A stretch of 64,000 nucleotides of DNA. Source: Doryteuthis pealeii. Taxonomy: Eukaryota; Mollusca; Cephalopoda; Myopsida; Loliginidae. Location of the stretch: the NCBI GenBank assembly GCA_023376005.1, contig CM042163.1:4439461-4503460 (forward strand), written 5' to 3'. How positions within the stretch are numbered: position 1 is the first letter of the stretch; each line of letters opens with the position of its first letter. The position numbers and the translations under genes were made by a program. Shown piece after piece: positions 53,275 through 64,000 of this stretch. The notes under the pieces were generated by a model that saw only the letters and a program-made list of their open reading frames with translations, searched no databases and was not told the origin of the DNA.

Positions 53275-53812
53275 TTTAACCAAAATTACATCTACAAAGA
53301 TCAGTCGTGACTTGATTGTCTTTACCAAGAAGAATATCATTAGGAGTTGTTATATGAGTTATGTACAAAAGACAAGTTAAAGGGAGATAATGTTTTCACA
53401 CCAGCTTTGTCATTGAAAATGGGGGAAATTATGGGAGCCTTGTGTAAATTTCATAAAAAGTTACACTGCATATTTGCAGATTTCAAATCATTAAATTCAA
53501 ATATTTGAATCATAAATTCTTCTAGCATTTATTTTTCAAAATTGAAGGGAATTACTTTTTTAAGTTGCTTTTCTGTCAATCAATTTGGTACCTTGTTTTA
53601 CTCTTTGCCCAATGTTCTGACCTTTCACCTTCTTTCACCTTTTTCTGGGTTGTAATGTTTGCACTTCCACAAGAAAAGAGTCTTCTTGTTTTAGTTTCTT
53701 TATTTTACTTCAAATAATTTGAAAAGTTGAAACAATATTCAATCCTTCTCTTATTTAGTTAATGGATGCTTTTTTCACACTTTTTGCACACTTGCCTTAC
53801 CATACAAAATAC
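53275..53812. other. Intergenic, no gene seen
   Basis: AT-rich with no recognisable feature, ending where the second duplicated block begins. Confidence 0.45.
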
Positions 53813-53853
53813 TCCATACATGAATAATGCTGTTCTTTCTGGCAGGTTGCTTA

Positions 53854-54010
53854 TTTTTTTACGGCATATCAACCCTTTTAGGGTCATTTAATGCCAAATC
53901 AATTCATTTTGATATCAGGTTACTTACATCACATGCAGTTGCTTAAAATGGTGATCAATCTTAAGTATTGAACAGGCTCATTGTTGCTTAATTTCAGTGA
54001 TGTTTCAGGC
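53854..54010 (-). mobile_element. 5S rRNA-derived SINE, copy in block 2
   Basis: Same insertion as 37287-37450, so present before the duplication. Confidence 0.8.
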
Positions 54011-54029
54011 AAGAATCATACTATATATA

Positions 54030-54063
<34 letters not shown>

Positions 54064-54231
54064 TGGTTAGGAGGTTGATTTAGAAGGCTATCACAATGCA
54101 GGTGTAAAGAAAAAATAATAATACGGTAACAATGGTGTTGTGTGTTAACCTGTATTTAATTCTTGAATTTTCGAGATAAAATCTCTTTTTCAAAAGATCA
54201 CTGGAACTGAAGCAGTCTAGTTATGGCATTT

Positions 54232-54283
<52 letters not shown>

Positions 54284-54289
54284 GTTGAA

Positions 54290-54740
54290 AGAATGAATAA
54301 AGGAAAGAAAGGATAATAAAGGATAATTTTAATCAATATCACTTACACATGTTTCGGTCAGGAGTTTATCTATGTGTACAATATTTAAACTATAATCATT
54401 TTTAAATAAACAAATGAAATGAAATAATAATAATAGATAAAAATGAAGAAGTGTTCCGCACACCAAGAAAATTCGACCTTCATCAGAGTGAATCCTTATT
54501 TAAAATGAAATTCGTTGGAAAAAGCGGAGAATTTTTGAAATGTTCGAAAGAGAACTTTTTTTAAATTCATTTTTTCTATTATTATTATTTCATTTCATTT
54601 GTTTATTTAAAAATAATAATAGTTTAAATATTGTACACATAGATAAACTCCTGACCGAAACATGTGTAAGTGATATTGATTAAAATTATCCTTTATTATC
54701 CTTTCTATACTTTCTTTCCTTTATTCATTCTTTTAACATA
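54290..54740. repeat. Foldback element, duplicate of 38361-38823
   Basis: Near-identical arms and centre; also preceded by a longer (TA)n at 54236-54273. Confidence 0.85.
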
Positions 54741-54780
54741 CCGTCGGATTCACTTCCAGTTTCATCTTTACATACTTTAG

Positions 54781-54816
<36 letters not shown>

Positions 54817-54858
54817 AATGGAAATAAATCTGCTGGTACAAAAATATGAAAATAATAT

Positions 54859-55051
54859 TAATAGGATATATTTATTTAGGAATGATAGTAGGCCAACATT
54901 CAAGCGTTTCATTTTTCTTATTCAACCATCTTGACATCTCCCTGAGGATGGTTGAATTAAAAACCAAAACACTCAAATGTTGGCATAGTATCATTCATAA
55001 ATAAATACATCCTCTTAATATTTGTTTTATTTTTTTCCTTTTTTTATAATT

Positions 55052-55078
<27 letters not shown>
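54859..55078. repeat. Foldback and (CA)n, duplicate of 38970-39200
   Basis: Same inverted arms and CTGAGGATGGTTG centre; the (CA)n is shorter. Confidence 0.8.
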
Positions 55079-55086
<8 letters not shown>

Positions 55087-55339
55087 AACACGTAAATCAC
55101 CAGGTTAGTTGATGTTAGGAATGATACTAAGCTAGGTCTAGGTTTGGGGAATCAATCAATATAAAACACCAAAAACTTACCCCAAAAATGAGAATTTAAT
55201 GAGATAGACAGATTTAAACAAGCACACCTGTACAAGAGACCACCTGCCAAAATTAACTCCTGAATATAAACAACTGACAAAGCCCAGGATGATTATTATA
55301 ACTGAAGCTAGAACGTTCTGGAATCCCCAAATAAATAAA

Positions 55340-55377
<38 letters not shown>

Positions 55378-55380
55378 ATA

Positions 55381-55419
<39 letters not shown>

Positions 55420-55588
55420 AGAGTACGTAAATAAACATTGTGTTTATTTGATATGGCTTTATTTTTGGAGGATATGTGCTTAATTGAAGTCATACCTAAT
55501 TTTTGAAAATTAATTAGTTAATAATTAATGAATTTAGGCAGGCATATATGTTCAAATGTAAGGCTAAACAGATCGAGAAAATGTCAAT

Positions 55589-55630
55589 CCCTGAATGTAC
55601 ATTTCGACCTATTAGGTCTCATCAGCAAGG
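55589..55630 (-). ncRNA. Hammerhead ribozyme motif, copy 3
   Basis: Identical to 39701-39742, as expected from the block duplication. All core positions are kept. Confidence 0.8.
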
Positions 55631-55651
55631 TTATAGACATGGGAGACTGCT

Positions 55652-55654
<3 letters not shown>

Positions 55655-55687
<33 letters not shown>

Positions 55688-55767
55688 TCTTGTGAAGATG
55701 TGTGTTTATTTGGAAGTCAACCATGATTGTTTGATTAAAGGAAATCATGGTTGACTTCCAAATAAAC

Positions 55768-55820
<53 letters not shown>
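55655..55820. repeat. (TA)n arrays around a hairpin
   Basis: Duplicate of 39766-39990. The second TA run is about 50 bp. Confidence 0.9.
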
Positions 55821-55822
<2 letters not shown>

Positions 55823-57010
55823 CCACAGCATTTCCAATTCTATTTCAGTAAAGTTGCAGCGTAAAAAAGCCCATTTCATATGGAGAGAAATAGATCTATA
55901 ACTGCGAATATGATTGATATTTAAGCCTTTTCTTTACCAAATATAAATTTAGTTAAGATTAAAATCCAAATTGTAAAAGAAATATTGCCAATTGGTGTTC
56001 AAATTGGATGAATTTAGATTATGTCAGTTTAAAGGGAGGAAAAAAGATTAGCAAAAACAAAAAGTGATCAAAACAACAAAGATAAAGATACAAGATTAAA
56101 TAATTTAGGAATTAAACACATTTTAACTTTAGGCTTTCAATGTCAATATCAATTTTGATTTACCATATTTCGTGCGTATCATGCAACTTTCTGAGACTTC
56201 AACTTTTTTTTTTTTTTTTTACATACGAAGCAGAGAGAAAAAGCCATTTGTCCAGCTCTAAAGAGAACAATTTTAATAATCCTTCTCAAGTTCAGTTAAT
56301 CTGAGTCACATTGCCCCCCCCTCCCCCTAAACATAGGATTGTATCAATTGATTAGGGTCAGCTGTCTGTTTGGACACACGGACACACAGACAGACACAAT
56401 TGACTTTATAGACTAAAGTCTTTGGAATTTTGTTGGTGGATCTCACCTCCTGTCGTTTAATGGACATAAATTCAAATTGATCGTTTCTAAAACTGGCCCT
56501 TATATGTTTTGACTGGGGTGATTTGAAATCTTTTTAGTTTTTTTGTCTTTAATCTTTCTGAACACCCCCCCCCCTGCTGCCAGGTAAAAAAAATTATTTC
56601 CTCCAAAATACCAGGCATATTTGATATTCTTTATTCAAAAGAGATTTAACACTACAACAATGACCAGTAGTAAAATGTCATTAATGGTTTTTTTTTTAAA
56701 CTCTAAGAGATGGGGTTTTTGGGAGAAGAGATTTTTTTTTGGGGGGGGGGGGGTCTCAGAGATGGGTTTTTGGAGGGGGTCTCTGAGAGGTTGTTTTTTT
56801 GGGGGGTAGGGGGTCTCTAAATTGTTTTTTCTCGGAGAGATGGGTTTTTTGGGGGGGGGCAACATTTATGTTTAGCTTTGTTTCTCCGGTTGCTAAAAAG
56901 TTGATTGTTAGAAAAGATTTTATGTCTGGTTGAATGAACATCTATTTATTTTCTATTTTTACTAATGATGTATTGGATATAGATTTTAATATCCATCAGG
57001 ATATTAATTA
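55821..57010. other. Intergenic within block; short G-rich minisatellite
   Basis: Duplicate of 39990-41336 without the SINE-A piece. The G-rich array at 56695-56860 is shortened. Confidence 0.55.
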
Positions 57011-57648
57011 TCTTATTATAATGGAGATTGTGGGTTTGTCTGTCTGTAACCGAAACTATATTACTACTCAAGTTACAATTCCCTTTGTTATTTACATCAC
57101 ATTCTCCATGATTTTATTTTTATTTAAACCTCAATTATTAATAAAATTGTTTTACATCATTAAGACTGTTGACCATATCTACATACAAATAACATGCAAT
57201 TGTATTTATATATACAACAAAATAGCGGATTACAGTGTGAATGGGAAGGCTAATTTGCATATTGATCTTAAAAATTTGATTTTAATAAACATATGCTAAG
57301 TATTATTGTTTTCTAATTGTTTGCTTTCATCTTAATGAATATGAGCAAAAATCTCTTCAATAAATCTTTAAAGAAATCCCTTAACAAGAAGAAATAACTA
57401 ATATTTTTCTTTACTTCCTATTTTAACTAAACAGTTAAATTAGGAAAATTTACCAATGAAAGACGGGAGTAACGTAAAATGATGGAAGAGTCAGTTCAAA
57501 GTTGTTTTATTTTCCAATCATACCCCCTCTGTTCCAAATCTTTTTATCTACATTCTTATTCAGTTTCATTAGCCTTTCTAATTTAATATAATATTTTATT
57601 ACATTAAAACTTAAATACTTGCACCCGGAGGGTGCATATATTTGCTAG
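57011..57648 (+). mobile_element. Non-autonomous Helitron, family 1
   Basis: TCTTATTATAATGGAG start, hairpin GCACCCGGAGGGTGC, CTAG end at 57645-57648, inserted between A57010 and T57649. Copy 1 keeps the empty site as ATTAATTA|TAATAATA at 41336/41337. Confidence 0.95.
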
Positions 57649-58413
57649 TAATAATAAAAAACAAAATCTTTTTTAATATAAAAATCTTAATATAAAATCT
57701 TAGCAATAAACACTCCTTTTCTTCCTTCCTTTCCTTTTAGAAGTCCATCGCAGACGACAATGACACCATTCCATGTCTTCAACAGTTGTGAATCCTCTGG
57801 TTGCTAATTATTTACTAAGCATGGCACAAGGCTAGAAATATGGGGGGCGCCCAATGAGAATCAAACTCAATAGTCTGTTAATCTTTCCTGTTAACCATTC
57901 CACCACCATGAGGTGGCCAAATGTTGGTTTATATTTCATCAGAAGATTTTTGGTAGCCATTTTCTTCTCTTGAATCAGACAAACTGGCAGCTGGTTTCAC
58001 CATTTTGCTAATGGCAACCCCCTTTTCTTCCTTTTAATTGTTTAGACAAAGATTTTTATGCTTCTCTCTTCAACATGGAAATATTCTATCTCTTTCCCCC
58101 CACCTTTTTTTTTTTTTTTTAAATTCTTCCCAGATTCTTAGAATCTGGTTCCATTCAAACAAGACAGCATCCGGAAGAGATCATCATCTTTTTGATATTT
58201 GAAGACACTCTGTCTAATAAACAAAAAAGTCTAACATAACATTATAAGTGGGGTTATTTAGTTTGGAGATTTCAACAGATTTTCGGTGGAAAAATTTAGA
58301 CAATAAAAAAAAATCTGTATCATAAGAAATTATTATTTCAATTGATTTAAAAATTATTTGGAAATTGGTAGGTTGATTAAATTGGAAATTGTTTTATTTT
58401 ACAAAAGATATTG

Positions 58414-58444
<31 letters not shown>

Positions 58445-58649
58445 TTGTAGTGATAAACAAAAATTTGTTTTGACTGTTTTTGTCTTTTGTGATATGTGAA
58501 AATGATTTCAGAATTCAGAAAATATTAACATTTAAACAAAATTTTAAAAATTTACTAAATCCTTAATTATTTATGCTTTGTTGTTTCAATTAGTTTTTAT
58601 ATATTCATTCTTTTTCTTTCTTTTTAAAAAGAATTGGGATTCACCTTAA
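57649..58649. other. Intergenic within block
   Basis: Joins directly from the Helitron flank to sequence matching 44278 onward, so the 2.9-kb segment 41381-44276 is absent. No gene. Confidence 0.5.
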
Positions 58650-58885
58650 AACTCTTAATGTCCTATACCGCCTCATTCCACCTGGCCAAAAGTCACATTC
58701 ATTTTCCTAATCCACCCCAAACGATAGCCTTTGTTTAAATGTAATATTAAACATATTTAGATGTCTTTGATTTAAGGGAAATAACAGGTAACTTTTAATG
58801 AAAAGGACATTTTTAGCCATTTTTTTGATAAATACTTAAGGAATGGGGCTCTGGATTTAGAAAATTCTCAACAGGATGTTAAGAG
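58650..58885. mobile_element. TTAA-type MITE, duplicate of 45233-45468
   Basis: TTAA at 58646-58649 and 58886-58889, with the same flanking direct repeat. Confidence 0.8.
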
Positions 58886-59531
58886 TTAAGTTGTTTCAAT
58901 TAGTTTTTATATATTCATTTTTTTTTTCTTTGTTTTTTAAAAAGAATTGGGATTCACCTTAAGCAAGGTCAAAGTGGTTATGATGGTAATGAGATAAAGG
59001 AAAGAATGGTCATAAATAAACATTATGAAGAATACAGAAATGGTCAGGGAGTGACTAAGGCATCCAAGAACAAGATGAGATGACTTACTGATCTTCTTGG
59101 AAGAACCCTAAATGGCGCCAAAGAGGCTAATTGGAAAATTGGTTATTTCGCTTTGGATTGACTGGAATTTGCATTGAGAACATGAATTGCTCTATATCAT
59201 TCAAAACTCATCCTGTTTGAAAAAGAGAATTTGTCTATTGTCGATATTTGAAATATGTCTTCTTTTTTCAAAAACTGATACACTAAGATATACATGATTG
59301 TCGCTGACCAAGAAACGTGTAGCGGATGTGCTTATATTTGAAACTATCGCATGATTTTTTTTGGAACGTCAATGTTTTCATTTTGAATTCAAATTATTTT
59401 CAGCAAGGCGAGAGTCCGGAGTAAAAACAAGCTCTGAAGATGATTTTTGTAAATCAAAATATTGTTCAATATTAGCTATGAATATGATATAAAATATTTT
59501 CACTTTAACAGCATATTGTGTGTTTTCATAT

Positions 59532-59567
<36 letters not shown>

Positions 59568-60226
59568 CTAAAAGTAGAGGAATCATATGTAAAATGGGGA
59601 GATGATATTTTATTATGAAATAAAATATAAAATAAAGGGGATACGAAGGCCTTTTCGACTGGTACTTTTTCAAGTATTTACACCGGTTGACAATTAAAAG
59701 TCAGAATGTAAAGAAATTGATAAGAACAAATGGGGTAAACCAGAGAGTGGGAGGGGGGGGACAAAAAAAATGGGGAAAGAGGGGTATGTGTGTGTGTCCT
59801 AGGTTAAACCAAGGTTATGTATACCTCCCAGTAAATAGATCGAGTGTCTTGGTGTTTGTCTGCACAGAGTAGGTCTGTGAAAAGAAATACTAACAGCCTC
59901 AAGGACTGCTAGATGTTGTTTAGACCTGGCTCTGTGCAAGATGGAGAAGCACTCATCTGTATAGTCAGTCAAACAAGCATTTATAGAAAGGTGCTTTTTT
60001 ATATATATATATATATATATATAGACGATTAAAATCAAATGGTTTAAAAACTACCAACTTAAGTTTCTTGCTACTGCGAGAAACTTTTATTTGATTTTAA
60101 CTGTCTATTTAGCTCTTTATATTGAGCACTTTTTAATCGGTTTTAGTGAAAAAAATCCAGAAGTAAATAAGATTGTATACTCATTTGCTTGGTGGATTTA
60201 ATGGTAACTGCGATATATGAGTTAAA
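58886..60226. other. Intergenic, no gene seen
   Basis: Block 2 continues to 59829; then unique sequence with (TA)n at 60000-60022 and an inverted 'TTAAAATCAAATGG' / 'TTTGATTTTAACTG' pair near 60027-60104. Confidence 0.5.
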
Positions 60227-60362
60227 AGGTAGCGTGGACATGGAGTGAACACTCGGTTACTGACAGTTTCTCACCTATGCGATCTTCAGACCCAGATCAG
60301 AAGATTGTATAGGCAAGTAATTGTCAGTAACTGGGTGTTGACTCCATGTCCACACTACCTTA
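60227..60362. repeat. Foldback element, copy 2
   Basis: AAGGTAGCGTGGACATGGAGT and its complement ACTCCATGTCCACACTACCTT are the arms. Same family as 58-188. Confidence 0.8.
60255..60292 (-). ncRNA. Hammerhead-like motif, second family
   Basis: Minus strand: stem I GGU (60290-60292), CUGAAGA (60283-60289), stem II UCGC-AUAG-GUGA (60271-60282), GAAA (60267-60270), stem III ACUG-U-CAGU (60259-60267), A60258 as H17, stem I ACC (60255-60257). The core fits the CUGANGA/GAAA/NUH rule. Stem I is short (3 bp plus possible bulged extension) and the stem III loop is a single base. Confidence 0.5.
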
Positions 60363-60416
60363 ACTCATATATAAATGCTCTATCAATGAAATATAGCACA
60401 CATTATCTACATATAT

Positions 60417-60608
60417 GGGGGTCAGCTGAAAAGTTCATAGGCTGACCAAAATAATCACACGGAATGTGACCAAGTGAAGTTTATTTTTCAACATAGCTCA
60501 CCACATTGCAGTCTACACACTTCTTCTATCGGTGTTGTAGTGCTTGGATCCCATCGGTAAATTGCATCAACAGTAGATATGACATTATATGAACTTTTCA
60601 GTCCCCCA
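60417..60608 (-). mobile_element. Internally deleted mariner element
   Basis: GGGGGTCAGCTGAAAAGTTC and TGAACTTTTCAGTCCCCC are near-matching TIRs. On the minus strand a frame reads KKCVDCNVVSYVEK then stop, the usual C-terminus of mariner transposases ((K/R)C(I/V)...(D/S)YVEK). 190 bp, so the catalytic region is gone. The left flank has TA; the right TA is not preserved. Confidence 0.75.
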
Positions 60609-60614
60609 CCCTTG

Positions 60615-60638
60615 TCTCTCTCTCTCTCTCTCTCTCAT
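60615..60638. repeat. (CT)n microsatellite
   Basis: About 12 units. Confidence 0.9.
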
Positions 60639-60766
60639 ATATAATCCAAAAGTCTAGAGAAGAAATCTTCCTTACAACACAAGAGTTTTATTTAGAAAAC
60701 CTGTCGCAGTTTGAGAGCTCAATGTGTGCTCTTAATGTTAGTCATAGAGCAAATATATAAGTAAAT

Positions 60767-60943
60767 GAATAACAAAAGACTTAGAGATTTAGCGTTATAG
60801 TCTATTTCAGGGAGCTTAGGCAAAGTGTCTAACTCTCCCGACTCATCAGATGCGATGATGAGTCTGGAGAGTTAGACACTTTGTCTAAGCTACCTGAAAT
60901 AGACTATAATGCTAAATCTCTAAGTCTTTTGTTATTCTTTATT
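60767..60943. repeat. Foldback element, 85-bp arms
   Basis: GAATAACAAAAGACTTAGAG and CTCTAAGTCTTTTGTTATTC pair around 60857. The centre has CATCAGATGCGATGATG. It contains CTGATGAG on the minus strand but no GAAA, so it is not a hammerhead. (TA)n(CA)n follows at 60951-60985. Confidence 0.85.
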
Positions 60944-60950
60944 TATAGTA

Positions 60951-60987
<37 letters not shown>

Positions 60988-60989
60988 TA

Positions 60990-61355
60990 TCCATAGATAA
61001 ACATACACACCATAGCAAAAACAAAAAAGAACAATATCAGATGTTAGAAAAAGAAGAAGAAAAAAAAACTTGCAGTATTGTTTAAATTGAACTCATCCCA
61101 GCAAAGTTAGCAAAATAAATAAAAATGCTTATTACTCATTGCAATAAATCTTGGAATCATGACAATGCTTTACACAATAAAAACATTCTATTTTAATAGG
61201 AAGTTTATTTTACTAATAAACAAATGAAAGACAGATGCAATACAACACCCACACCCACCCCAAATACCCAGTCAATTTATGCACAATTCTGACAAGAATT
61301 GTTTAGTAAACAAATACTTTTTTCTTTTCATTTCTTTTCCAGGAATAACATTAGT
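60990..61355. other. Intergenic, no gene seen
   Basis: AT-rich with C/A-rich tract near 61245-61262. Confidence 0.45.
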
Positions 61356-61359
61356 CAAG

Positions 61360-61771
61360 TTATGCACCATTTCCCGCTAGATCACCAAAGTTAAGTAGCG
61401 ATGAGCCTGTTCAATACTTAGATGGGTGACCATTTAACTCTTAAAGTCCTATACCACCTCATTCCACCCAGCCAGAAGTCTCATTTATTTTCCTAATCCA
61501 CCCCAAATAATATCATTTGTTTAAATGTAATATTAAACATATTTAGAAGTCTTTGATTTAAGGGAAATAACAGGTAACTTCAGATGCAAAGGTCATTTTT
61601 AGCCTTTTTTTATATATCCTTATAGGAATGCTCTGGACTTAGAAAATTCTCAACAGGATGTTAAGAGTTAAGCAACATCAGGCATTGTAAGCAACCTGAA
61701 TCCTTTGTTTAACAAAATGATTCGGCATTAAATGACCCGAAAAGTATTGATATGCCATAAAACAACCAACC
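61360..61771 (+). mobile_element. 5S rRNA-derived SINE interrupted by a MITE
   Basis: 5S-like GCTAGATCACCAAAGTTAAG, 'GAGCCTGTTCAATACTTAG' and ATGGGTGACC at 61377-61432; then after the MITE GCAACATCAGGCATTGTAAGC (the 5S 3' end) and the shared tail GGCATTAAATGACCCG..ATTGATATGCCATAAAAC with AACC repeats. The 5S part lacks a clean 5' end, so this is not a functional 5S gene. Confidence 0.85.
61438..61667. mobile_element. TTAA-type MITE inside the 5S-SINE
   Basis: CTCTTAAAG...GTTAAGAG with TTAA on both sides (61434-61437, 61668-61671). 230 bp. The host 5S sequence proves the outer boundaries. Confidence 0.85.
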
Positions 61772-61796
61772 TAGGAAAAAGACTCGTTTCTTTTTT

Positions 61797-61799
61797 TGT

Positions 61800-61833
<34 letters not shown>

Positions 61834-62480
61834 TGCAATGTTTTTATCAGACATATTTGTCTTGAAAAAAAATCAGTGAAATTAAATTTTTTGACGCCTC
61901 TCCCCAACACATGATGATGACCATTGTCCATTATAAACCCAGGAAGAAAATTGAGATGGAAAATTTATTGACTCATTTTGATGATGTCAATTGGGACGGT
62001 TTGGTTTTCAGCCTTTTTATCTTTAAACAAATTTTTATCTTTTTCTTTTAGTTTTTAACTACACCCCCCCCGCCCACGCCCACACACACACACACACCAA
62101 CGCCCAGACACAATTGTAAAGTGTTTTGTTTGTTTTTTGCTTCCTTTTTTTGTTTTTACTGTGGTTATTTCATGAAATGAAAAGACAAAAGTTTAATAAT
62201 TGTTAATGACTAAAACAATAAATTGAAAAAGGCCACAATTAAAAATAGAATCTCCCAACGTCAAAAATTTTGTTTCTTTATCCAACAATTTTTAGAAAAT
62301 AATTTGTTCATTGAAAATTGAAATGTAAATGTGTGTGATCTCTTCATAAAATGTGAGATCACACTTCAATGATATTAAACTTTTTTTTTTATCATAGGAA
62401 TAAATCTATTGTTATTTGAAGTTTTTAGAATTAAAAAAAAATATACTATGTCTTAAATTATTTGAACTAATATCCACTTC
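61797..62480. other. Intergenic, no gene seen
   Basis: T-run of about 30 at 61799-61828, C/CA-rich tract 62062-62098, and a short inverted 'GTGTGATCTCTTCATAA' / 'GTGAGATCACAC' hairpin near 62332-62364. Confidence 0.5.
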
Positions 62481-62576
62481 TTTGTAATTTTATCACGGCA
62501 TCTTGGCCAATAAACTCTTCAGGCTTGCTTAAGTTGTATGCAGTAGTCTTGAAGTTGTATGCAGTAGTCTTGAAGT

Positions 62577-62815
62577 AGTAAAGTTGACAAAGTGACCTAC
62601 TATTGATATCAGCCAAACAGCGAGGGAGTCTATTCCCTTTTTGCTAGCACTAGACCAGAAAGATTGTTTTGTTGAAGTGGGGAATCATACCTACCGTCAT
62701 CTCCCCACTTTACTGCACAGAACAGATTACCAAAGCTGTGCTACTTATGCGCAGAGTTAGTGGGGACCAGTACCAAACCCAGAACCTATCAATTCCTAAG
62801 CAGATGCTCAACCGA
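62577..62815 (-). mobile_element. tRNA-derived SINE-A, diverged
   Basis: AGTAAAGTTGACAAAGTGACC to CAACCGACTGA, collinear with the other reverse copies. 'CACGGCATCTTGGCC..CTCTTCAGG' upstream at 62494-62525 is a decayed palindrome centre. Confidence 0.8.
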
Positions 62816-62879
62816 CTGATACCAAATAATATTGGAAGAACAATGTTTTCATTTGAACTGCAAGTTATTGTGAGGTCAG

Positions 62880-63180
62880 TAAGTCTCTGCTGTTGGTTTG
62901 AATAACAGCAGCTAACTAAGTACCACCCAAGCAGTGTCCAAGACAGCTGGTATATATAGAAATCAAGAATGACCCATTCATGAATTTGAGTGATTTGGGT
63001 CATTCCATTCCTTGAGTTCTTGATTGACTGCTTGATTTGAATGACATTGTGGAGTCTTATAAATATTCTGTCTCTGCATTCCTGCATGTGTGATTCGGGT
63101 TTGTATTTAAGTTACAACCGTTTGTTGCCTTGTCTTTCCAGTTCAACGGTAATTGGAACTTTAATTATTCTTAACAAGTC
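62880..63180 (+). mobile_element. LTR-like repeat, copy 2
   Basis: Related to 7746-7990. Includes TTCCTTGAGTTCTTGATTG, 'GTATTTAAGTTACA' and 'CAACGGTAATTGGAAC'. Confidence 0.4.
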
Positions 63181-64000
63181 TTCTTTATGGTTTTCCAGTT
63201 TTATGAGAACATTCCAGTCCAAACGAATGATTTATTCTATCTCTACTACAACGCCAAAGGATTTCTGGAACTTTCTCTTTGGCTGAAAAATCCAGGAAAC
63301 TAATTTTTTGTATAGATATTGATATGAACTCAGATTTTGATAGACCGTGAAAGGTTGATCCCCAAGGGTCAATTGAGATCATCAATTGTATTGCTCATCA
63401 AACGGAATGAAACATAAACTCTGATATAAAGTACAAAAATGTTTTTTTGATTTTATCAATAGTTTGACAGACGAAGTCTGATCTATATTTTTCACATGGC
63501 CAGCTGTATGTTGGATGTTCAGGAGTAAATAGTGAAAAAGGATTCTAGATATTTGCAAAAAATTGAAGAACAAGAAATATTATGGACAAAGAGGTTCTCA
63601 GAAATTAGTCAGCATTTGTTTATCATGCTCATATTTCTGTACCTCCCCCCCCAAAAAAAAAAAAAACCATATGGCTAAAATCAGAATTATTTTATTAAAA
63701 CTTTTTTCTTTTTCTTTTATCCTCCATTCACCTCAAACATCACCAGGTAACCAAGACCCTCGGCAAGTAAAAAAAAAAATTGTTATATAAAGACATTTGA
63801 ATAATTTTGATATTTTGGACTGTTATCCTCATCTTTATTGTGATATGTATAAACACAATATTCAGGCCACTGTAACCTTTGGCCTTGTTTAGGTGGGTTT
63901 TTTTTTTAATTATCTTAAAATAAGATATCATCAGACAATAATCTTAAATTCAAATGTGATTTTGGAGCTTAAAAAAACAACAAAAACCCCCACCTGAACA
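63181..64000. other. Intergenic, no gene seen
   Basis: Short frames without recognisable domains; C/A-run near 63644-63666; a diverged foldback remnant (TTGGACTGTTATCCTCATC) near 63820-63840. Confidence 0.45.

Larger units (their letters stand above)
53813..59829 (+). repeat. Large duplicated block, copy 2
   Basis: Matches 37251-46400 with few mismatches apart from microsatellite lengths and the insertions listed there. It continues past 59829 where copy 1 is lost in the gap, so the true duplication may be longer. Confidence 0.9.

Noticed and set aside
60845..60870. Hammerhead at the centre of the 60.85-kb foldback
   Set aside because: CTGATGAG is present on the minus strand but no GAAA box follows at a usable distance.
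61360..61432. 5S rRNA gene
   Set aside because: Both ends are diverged, the gene is interrupted by a MITE and it ends in a retroposon tail.

Overview
This 64 kb window looks like repeat-saturated, AT-rich nuclear DNA from an invertebrate animal. A mollusc is my best guess, made by analogy with molluscan genomes: dense (TA)n/(CA)n/(CT)n arrays, tRNA-headed SINEs, palindromic Penelope-type repeats. No clade-specific gene confirms it. I see no intact host protein-coding gene. The only candidate host exon is a weak one near 26.8 kb. Nearly all recognisable sequence is transposable elements, satellites or foldback (inverted-repeat) elements.

Layout. 0-8 kb: a foldback with a hammerhead-like core, an LTR-like repeat whose 3' end has become a satellite, a complete Helitron (5695-6317) and an antisense LINE 3' fragment. 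8-17 kb: tandem arrays, a long-TIR foldback element (11624-12205), a 589-bp retroposon called R600 here (12833-13421, 14-bp target duplication), an 88-bp satellite built from the R600 tail (14815-15800) and a tRNA-SINE with a 15-bp target duplication (16231-16484). 17-31 kb: palindrome-derived tandem arrays, more SINEs, a solo LTR inside a SINE, a TTAA MITE, a foldback element with 8-bp target duplications (24897-25382), and a 335-bp palindrome holding a complete hammerhead ribozyme motif (28482-28523). 31-37 kb: a non-LTR retrotransposon tail with repeats in its 3'UTR, a nine-unit array, a reverse Helitron and an AT-only minisatellite.

37-60 kb is a near-identical duplicated block: copy 1 at 37251-46400, ending exactly at a 100-N gap, and copy 2 at 53813-59829. 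Each copy carries a Helitron that the other lacks, giving natural empty sites. Adjacency to the gap makes two haplotypes placed in series a serious alternative to a true segmental duplication. Between the copies lies a dead LINE (47700-52760) split by a 2.28-kb hAT-like element with 8-bp target duplications.

60-64 kb: a second hammerhead-bearing foldback family, an internally deleted mariner, a 5S-rRNA-derived SINE interrupted by a TTAA MITE, a tRNA-SINE and LTR-like sequence.

How the parts fit. At least two unrelated retroposons (R600 and the 5S-SINE) end in the same hairpin-forming tail, which suggests they use one LINE machinery. Several foldback families carry hammerhead cores, one of them with compensatory base changes between copies, pointing to Penelope-like or retrozyme-like elements with self-cleaving RNA. 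Tandem arrays repeatedly arise from pieces of these mobile elements. Element ends and families were read by eye; no database search was possible.
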